In this document: in pieces, positions 7,222-11,230 of the stretch
How the letters are laid out: every line of letters begins with the position of its first letter
Position numbering within the stretch: the first letter of the stretch is position 1
Source: Oleiagrimonas sp964608595
GTDB taxonomy: Bacteria > Pseudomonadota > Gammaproteobacteria > Xanthomonadales > Rhodanobacteraceae
DNA: 11,230 nt
Assembly: GCA_964608595.1 (NCBI GenBank)
Contig: CAZSOU010000084.1
Location: 1-11,230 of the forward strand
Reading direction: 5' to 3'
Program-made: the position numbers and the translations under genes
The notes under the pieces: model-generated
Told to the model about the DNA's origin: nothing
Seen by the model: only the letters and a program-made list of their open reading frames with translations
The model's database searches: none

Positions 7222-9075
7222 ATGGCCGAGCGTGGGCGCAGTGGTTTCGGGGGATTTGTCTGGACGATTTTGCGTGGCATCAACTTGCTGCGCCTGGTCA
7301 TCCTCAATATCGTGTTTTTCGGTCTGCTGGCGCTGCTGTTGTTCATCGTCAGCGCCCATCCGCGGCCATTGGCAAAGGACACGGTACTGGTGCTGCACCC
7401 GCAGGGGCAGCTGGTGGAGCAATTCAGTGCGTCGCCGCTGGCGCGGGCGCTGGATGCGATGTCCGGGCAGGCCACGGATCAGGTGCGCGTGCGCGATCTG
7501 GTCGCCGCCATTGATCATGCCGCGAACGATGCCGACATACACGGCATACTGCTGATGCCCGGCGATTTGCACGCCGGCGGCTTCGCGGCGTTGCGCGAGG
7601 TGGGCAAGGCACTGGACCGGTTTCGCGCCGGCGGCAAAACCGTCACGGCGTGGGCGCCGGACATGGATCAATACCAGTACCTGCTGGCGGCGCATGCCGA
7701 CCGCGTGTTCATCGACCCCATGGGTTCGGTGATGGTCACCGGCCTGGCCAGCTACCGGTTGTTTTACAAGGACCTTCTGGACAAGCTCGGCGCCACGGTA
7801 CATCTGTTTCGTGTCGGCCGCTTCAAGTCGGCGGCCGAGCCGTATGTACTCGATCATGCCTCGGATGCGTCCAAACAGGCCGATCGCTATTGGCTTGACG
7901 GCTTGTGGTCCGAGTGGATCGACAGCGTTGCCTCGTTGCGGAAACTGGAACCGACCCCATTCCGGCAGGCGCTCGAGCAGTGGCCGAAAGCCCTGCAGGC
8001 CATGCATGGCGATGCCGCCGGGCTGGCGCAACACATGCATCTGGTCGATGGTTTGATGACGCGCGATCAGCTGGTGGGCCTGCTGCGGCGTCAGGGCGTC
8101 CATGCCGGCCGGCATGGTGTCGGGCTGCGCAAGGTCGACATGGACGGTTATCTGGCACGCGTGCGCCCGCATCCGGGCGACGGTCAGCATAGTGATGTGG
8201 CCGTCGTGGTTGCCGAAGGCGATATCGTGAACGGCAAGCAGCCGCCCGGTCGCATCGGCGGCAAATCCACCGCCGCCCTGATTCGCGAAGCGCGGCAGGA
8301 CCCGTCGATCAAGGCTCTGGTGCTGCGGGTGAATTCGCCCGGCGGCGCCGTGTTTGCCGCCGAACAGATTCGTCGTCAGGTGGCGATGACGCGCGAATCG
8401 GGCAAGCCGGTCGTGGTGTCGATGGGTGATGTGGCGGCCTCGGGCGGCTACTGGATTTCCATGAATGCCAACGCGCTTTACGCGGAGCCGGACACCATCA
8501 CCGGATCGATCGGCATCTTCGGCATGCTGTTCAACATTCCCGGTGCGCTGGACCGGATCGGCGTGCACAGTGACGGCGTGGGCGTGGGCCCACTGGCCGG
8601 CGCGTTCGACATCACTCGTCCGCTGGACCCGAAGGTGGCGGCCATGGTGCAGACGACGATCGACAAGGGCTACCGCGATTTCGTCGGTCGTGTGGCCAAG
8701 GCGCGCGGCAAAAGCTATGCCGCGATCGACAAGGTGGCGCAGGGTCGCGTGTGGACGGGCCGTCAGGCGCTCGAACGTGGTCTGGTGGACAAGCTGGGCG
8801 GCCTGCATGACGCCGTCGCGGCGGCCGCCGCCATGGCGCATCTGGGCAACGATTATCAAGTCGGCTACCTGCAGTTGAAGACCTCCGGATTTGCGCGCTT
8901 CATGCAGGGTCTGAGTCGGAGCGCCGCCGTGCACGTGCTGCAGAACCACGGCATCCACTTGCCCGCGTGGGTCGCTCCCGTGGCGCGGCGTGCGCTGCCC
9001 GACATGACGCTGTTCCGCCAGGCCCGTGCCGGGCGCCCGGCGGTGTACGCTTACTGCTTCTGTTCGGCGCGATGA
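7222..9075 (+). CDS. sppA: Signal peptide peptidase SppA, long (67K) type
   Basis: A 617-residue inner-membrane protease of the S49 family that degrades signal peptides left after secretion. A single N-terminal anchor lies at about residues 24-43 (LRLVILNIVFFGLLALLLFI). Two S49 halves follow: the N-terminal half carries the catalytic lysine in GRFKSAAEPYV (K202), and the C-terminal half the nucleophile in GDVAASGGYWIS (S407), matching the Ser/Lys dyad of E. coli SppA (K209, S409). VNSPGGAVFAAEQI and DTITGSIGIFG are further family motifs, and the protein ends with the cysteine-containing YAYCFCSAR. Start: ATG with GGGGAG 9 nt upstream. The GFA-like gene begins 18 bp after the stop, so the two are probably co-transcribed. 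Length is typical for the double-domain type. Confidence 0.95.
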   Translation: MAERGRSGFGGFVWTILRGINLLRLVILNIVFFGLLALLLFIVSAHPRPLAKDTVLVLHPQGQLVEQFSASPLARALDAMSGQATDQVRVRDLVAAIDHAANDADIHGILLMPGDLHAGGFAALREVGKALDRFRAGGKTVTAWAPDMDQYQYLLAAHADRVFIDPMGSVMVTGLASYRLFYKDLLDKLGATVHLFRVGRFKSAAEPYVLDHASDASKQADRYWLDGLWSEWIDSVASLRKLEPTPFRQALEQWPKALQAMHGDAAGLAQHMHLVDGLMTRDQLVGLLRRQGVHAGRHGVGLRKVDMDGYLARVRPHPGDGQHSDVAVVVAEGDIVNGKQPPGRIGGKSTAALIREARQDPSIKALVLRVNSPGGAVFAAEQIRRQVAMTRESGKPVVVSMGDVAASGGYWISMNANALYAEPDTITGSIGIFGMLFNIPGALDRIGVHSDGVGVGPLAGAFDITRPLDPKVAAMVQTTIDKGYRDFVGRVAKARGKSYAAIDKVAQGRVWTGRQALERGLVDKLGGLHDAVAAAAAMAHLGNDYQVGYLQLKTSGFARFMQGLSRSAAVHVLQNHGIHLPAWVAPVARRALPDMTLFRQARAGRPAVYAYCFCSAR

Positions 9076-9093
9076 CGCGCGGGAGGTTGAACC

Positions 9094-9441
9094 ATGAGTC
9101 ACCAGGGCAGCTGCCACTGCGGTCGCATTTCATTTGAAGTCGACGGTGATCCGACGCAGGTCATCGAATGCAATTGCTCGCATTGCAGTCGCAAGGGCTA
9201 CTTGTTGTGGTTCGTTCCGCGCGAGCAGATGCATTTGGCCACGCCGGAAAGCGACATGGCCACGTACACTTTCAACCGGCACGCCATTGCGCATCATTTT
9301 TGCCCGGTCTGCGGTTGCGCGCCCTTCGGACTCGGCAAGGATCGGGAAGGCAACGAGATGGTGGCCGTGAACGTGCGTTGTCTGCCCGAGCTGGATCGGT
9401 CGGGGCTGGAAGTCAAACAAGTCGACGGGCGCAGTCTCTGA
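9094..9441 (+). CDS. GFA/CENP-V-type zinc-binding protein
   Basis: A 115-residue cytoplasmic protein with the cysteine pattern of the GFA (glutathione-dependent formaldehyde-activating enzyme) fold: CHC at C7/C9, CNCSHC at C26/C28/C31 and CPVCGC at C70/C73/C75. These bind two zinc ions in family members. Many short GFA proteins are not shown to handle formaldehyde, so the substrate is open. GGGAGG at 9081-9086 is a good ribosome-binding site, 7 nt before the ATG. It sits 18 bp behind sppA, suggesting one transcript, though a TACGCT at 9046-9051 inside the sppA end could start it alone. It stops only 3 bp from the convergent small lipoprotein gene, leaving no room for a terminator. Confidence 0.85.
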   Translation: MSHQGSCHCGRISFEVDGDPTQVIECNCSHCSRKGYLLWFVPREQMHLATPESDMATYTFNRHAIAHHFCPVCGCAPFGLGKDREGNEMVAVNVRCLPELDRSGLEVKQVDGRSL

Positions 9442-9444
9442 CGT

Positions 9445-9666
9445 TCACCGGGTCTGTTTCTCGATGGCCTGTTGCTGCGCCTTGGCCCGCTTGTTGATGA
9501 TGCCCTGCACTGACCTGGCCTTGTTTTCGGCCTGAATCAGGCCGTCCCATGGCGTTTTTGCATGCCTGGTGCTGGCGGCAGCCTGCGGTGCCCGGGCCGG
9601 TGGCGGCGCGGGCGATGAACAGGCTGTCAGCAACAGACCCGCGGCGAACAGCAGCACAAGGCGCAT
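9445..9666 (-). CDS. Small lipoprotein of unknown function
   Basis: A 73-residue protein with a lipoprotein signal, MRLVLLFAAGLLLTAC, lipobox LTAC and acylated Cys16. A Pro/Ala linker (SSPAPPPARAPQAAA) and a basic, helical C-terminus (QGIINKRAKAQQQAIEKQTR) follow. The start is supported by GGAG 7 nt upstream. No family is recognised; the mature part is about 58 residues, probably lying at a membrane-periplasm interface. An odd-centred palindrome (9528-9544) lies in the coding sequence. It is convergent with the GFA gene and downstream of AOX on the same strand, across a strong hairpin. Confidence 0.72.
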   Translation of the reverse strand: MRLVLLFAAGLLLTACSSPAPPPARAPQAAASTRHAKTPWDGLIQAENKARSVQGIINKRAKAQQQAIEKQTR

Positions 9667-9722
9667 GGCGAAGCTCCGAACCAGGATGCCGGACAGTGTG
9701 GGGCAGTCCCGGCTGCGCTGCC

Positions 9723-9748
9723 GTGTGCCCGGTCACGTCCGGGCACAC
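9723..9748 (-). terminator. Perfect 10-bp hairpin after the AOX gene
   Basis: GTGTGCCCGG (9723-9732) pairs with CCGGGCACAC (9739-9748), loop TCACGT, beginning 1 bp after the AOX stop codon (minus strand). No T-tract follows. It probably separates AOX from the small lipoprotein gene. Confidence 0.6.
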
Positions 9749-9749
9749 C

Positions 9750-10451
9750 TCATGAAGATGCCTGCGCGGTCGTGCGCCGCGAACCTTTGCCCAGCGAATC
9801 GGCCATGCCGTGGTTGACGTCGCGGTGTTGCACCTCGTCGGCACGCACGGCCAGCACCACGTCGCGCAGACGTGCATCGGGCGCGAGGTTCCAGTAGTCG
9901 ATGGCGATGTCGGGTGCGGGAACGTTTTCCTCGGTACCCTCGTCGAGGTGCTTCAGATAATGGTTGTAGCTGATGACGGCTTCTTCCTCGAAGTAGCCGA
10001 CCACGCGATGCGCCGTACGCGGCGACAACAGGTAAAGCAGGAAAAACGCGTTGTAGAACGCGCCCTGGGCCAGCACCACCACGACACGCTCGAACCAGGT
10101 CGGCTTGATGATCGCCATGAAGGTCATCAAGTGCATGCGCTCGTTTTCGGCTTCGTCCATCAACGTGTAAATCCAGCCGTTGTCGTCGCACATGCGGCGC
10201 AGGCAGTGCAGGTGCTGCAACGTGGCGCCGACCATGCCGGGCACGGCGGCGACGGTTTCCAGTACCACGGCGCGATGGCCGTAGCGTTTGGCGAAAAACG
10301 TGTCGGCGATGAAACGCAATACCTTGGTGAAGGCGAACGCGAACCGGTCGCGAAAATCGCGTGGTTCGTGATGGCGCTCCAGGTCGATCCGGTCGTGGTG
10401 CAGGTTGTCGCGGGTCTGGCTGATGCGTGTTTTTGCGGTGTCCTTGGTCAT
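9750..10451 (-). CDS. aox: Alternative oxidase (cyanide-insensitive ubiquinol oxidase)
   Basis: A 233-residue diiron quinol oxidase, about the length of bacterial AOX proteins. Four AOX motifs are intact: LETVAAVPG (E65), NERMHLMTF (E104, H107), EEEAVISYN (E155, with Y162 at the position of the family's essential tyrosine) and ADEVQHRDVNH (E206, H209). By family knowledge it is bound to one face of the inner membrane and reduces oxygen to water with ubiquinol electrons without pumping protons; this bypasses cytochrome oxidases blocked by cyanide, NO or sulfide. The frame is open 26 codons further, but this ATG has GGGAG 7 nt upstream and the extension is not AOX-like. A perfect hairpin follows the stop. 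An FNR/DNR-type box lies at the class II position upstream. The SDR gene is divergent. Confidence 0.96.
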   Translation of the reverse strand: MTKDTAKTRISQTRDNLHHDRIDLERHHEPRDFRDRFAFAFTKVLRFIADTFFAKRYGHRAVVLETVAAVPGMVGATLQHLHCLRRMCDDNGWIYTLMDEAENERMHLMTFMAIIKPTWFERVVVVLAQGAFYNAFFLLYLLSPRTAHRVVGYFEEEAVISYNHYLKHLDEGTEENVPAPDIAIDYWNLAPDARLRDVVLAVRADEVQHRDVNHGMADSLGKGSRRTTAQASS

Positions 10452-10518
10452 GGTCTCGCTCCCGTGGGGAAGGGCTGTTTCGGGGACATTTGCGGAAGCT
10501 CCGTGCATCCGCATGTGC

Positions 10519-10524
10519 AGGCTA
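10519..10524 (-). promoter_or_regulatory. Putative -10 element of the AOX gene
   Basis: On the minus strand GCCTAGCCTGC contains TAGCCT. Transcription would begin near 10512, 61 nt before the AOX ATG. No -35 is seen, as expected if an activator bound at 10547-10560 replaces it. Confidence 0.4.
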
Positions 10525-10546
10525 GGCAAGTGTCGTGACGATGCCG

Positions 10547-10560
10547 TTGACTTGGGTCAG
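10547..10560. promoter_or_regulatory. FNR/ANR/DNR-type box in the AOX-SDR intergenic region
   Basis: TTGAC-TTGG-GTCAG is a 5-4-5 inverted repeat symmetrical at all but the outermost base. It matches the FNR-family form TTGAT-N4-ATCAA, with the TTGAC/GTCAA half-sites common in ANR/DNR/FixK targets. Its centre, 10553.5, is -41.5 from the AOX start predicted at 10512, the classical class II activator spacing. Confidence 0.5.
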
Positions 10561-10597
10561 AATGGCAAAACGGCTCATGCCCGATACCTCGTCGGGC

Positions 10598-10603
10598 TAT
10601 GCT
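10598..10603 (+). promoter_or_regulatory. Putative -10 element of the SDR gene
   Basis: TATGCT in GTCGGGCTATGCTGGG, 29 bp before the SDR ATG, closely resembles the element before the ferritin-like gene. No convincing -35 is seen. Confidence 0.35.
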
Positions 10604-10632
10604 GGGCCACGCTTTCAAGACGGAATCCGCAC

Positions 10633-11230
10633 ATGAGCACTTTGTCGCACCCCCGACGGGCCAACTGGCGTCTGGACGGCCATGCCGCTCTTGTCACCGG
10701 CGCCAGCCAGGGCATCGGTCTGGCTTGCGCGCGCGAGCTGGCGCTTCTGGGCGCCGACGTGTTGATGGTCGCGCGTGACGAGATCGCGCTGGAGCAGGCA
10801 CGCGCCGAGTTGGCGGAGGAATTCGACGATGTGGACGTGCTTGCATTTGCCGCCGACCTGGCCCAGCCCGAGGCACGCCTGGAAGCGGCCGACTGGATCA
10901 ATGATCTCGAATGGCCGCTGTCGCTTCTGGTCAACAACGTCGGCAACAACCTCGTCAAGCCGGCCCTCGATTACAGCGACGACGAGTGGCGCGCGTTGTT
11001 TGCCACCAACGTCGACAGTGCCTGGGACATGAGCCGGCTGATGCACCCGCATCTGGCGCGTCACGTGCATGCGGCCATCGTCAACGTGGGCTCGGTGTCC
11101 GGCGTCACGCACATACGCACCGGGGCGCCTTACGGCATGACCAAGGCCGCGCTGCACCAGATGACGCGCAACCTGGCGTGTGAATGGGCCGACGACGGCA
11201 TTCGCGTCAATGCGGTGGCGCCGTGGTACA
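10633..11230 (+). CDS. Tropinone-reductase-like SDR oxidoreductase (3' end cut off)
   Basis: The first 199 residues of a short-chain dehydrogenase/reductase, which is normally about 250 residues. The cofactor loop is TGASQGIG (22-29) and Arg48 after strand 2 suggests NADP(H). NNVG is at 101-104, and the tetrad N126, S154, Y167 and K171 is complete. NNVGNNLVKPALDYSDDEW resembles the tropinone-reductase-like branch, whose bacterial members reduce carbonyl groups of varied substrates; the substrate here is unknown. The start ATG lacks a clear ribosome-binding site. It is divergent from AOX and shares its 180-bp intergenic region. Confidence 0.92.
   Translation, partial: MSTLSHPRRANWRLDGHAALVTGASQGIGLACARELALLGADVLMVARDEIALEQARAELAEEFDDVDVLAFAADLAQPEARLEAADWINDLEWPLSLLVNNVGNNLVKPALDYSDDEWRALFATNVDSAWDMSRLMHPHLARHVHAAIVNVGSVSGVTHIRTGAPYGMTKAALHQMTRNLACEWADDGIRVNAVAPWY

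Noticed and set aside
7101..7475. Upstream extension of the TPR lipoprotein frame
   Set aside because: It would bury the lipoprotein signal peptide 125 residues inside the protein and overlap the start of sppA.
7117..9117. A 666-codon open frame on the minus strand
   Set aside because: It is the antisense shadow of sppA, which has intact catalytic residues; the product is His/Gln/Arg-rich and without family character.
10547..10552. TTGACT as a -35 element for the SDR gene
   Set aside because: The only fitting -10 (TATGCT at 10598) would need a 45-bp spacer. The bases are better explained as half of the FNR-type repeat.

Overview
The window is chromosomal DNA from a high-GC bacterium, most likely a gammaproteobacterium of the Lysobacterales (Xanthomonadales), perhaps Rhodanobacteraceae. 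This placement is inferred from overall gene and protein character: a long SppA with a single N-terminal membrane anchor, a NorM-like MATE transporter, a zinc-ribbon DUF3667 membrane protein and PriA. No marker gene or database comparison backs it. There is no tRNA, rRNA, CRISPR array, insertion sequence or phage gene.

Layout from left to right: the 3' end of thiC (+); a ferritin-like protein with a lysine/arginine-rich tail (+); priA (-), convergent with the ferritin gene across a perfect 13-bp hairpin; a 390-bp non-coding stretch holding two perfect inverted DnaA boxes; a DUF3667 membrane protein (-) preceded by a possible 26-codon leader ORF and an inverted repeat covering its ribosome-binding site; a MATE transporter (+), divergent from it; a TPR lipoprotein (-); sppA (+), divergent from the lipoprotein and probably co-transcribed with a GFA/CENP-V-type zinc protein; a small lipoprotein (-) only 3 bp from the GFA gene; an alternative oxidase (AOX, -); and a tropinone-reductase-like SDR (+), cut by the window end and divergent from AOX.

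The genes are mostly single units or pairs, not one pathway. The themes are housekeeping (thiamine synthesis, replication restart, clearance of signal-peptide remnants) and stress physiology (iron or oxidative handling by the ferritin-like protein, cyanide-insensitive respiration by AOX, drug or metabolite efflux by MATE).

The most interesting signals are regulatory. An FNR/DNR-type box lies at exactly -41.5 from the transcription start predicted for the AOX gene. A head-on pair of consensus DnaA boxes lies about 110 bp upstream of priA. The DUF3667 gene has a leader ORF and stem arrangement that looks like translational attenuation. Several intergenic regions carry a -10-like element of the form CTAnnnT, and strong 3' hairpins in this window lack a T-tract.
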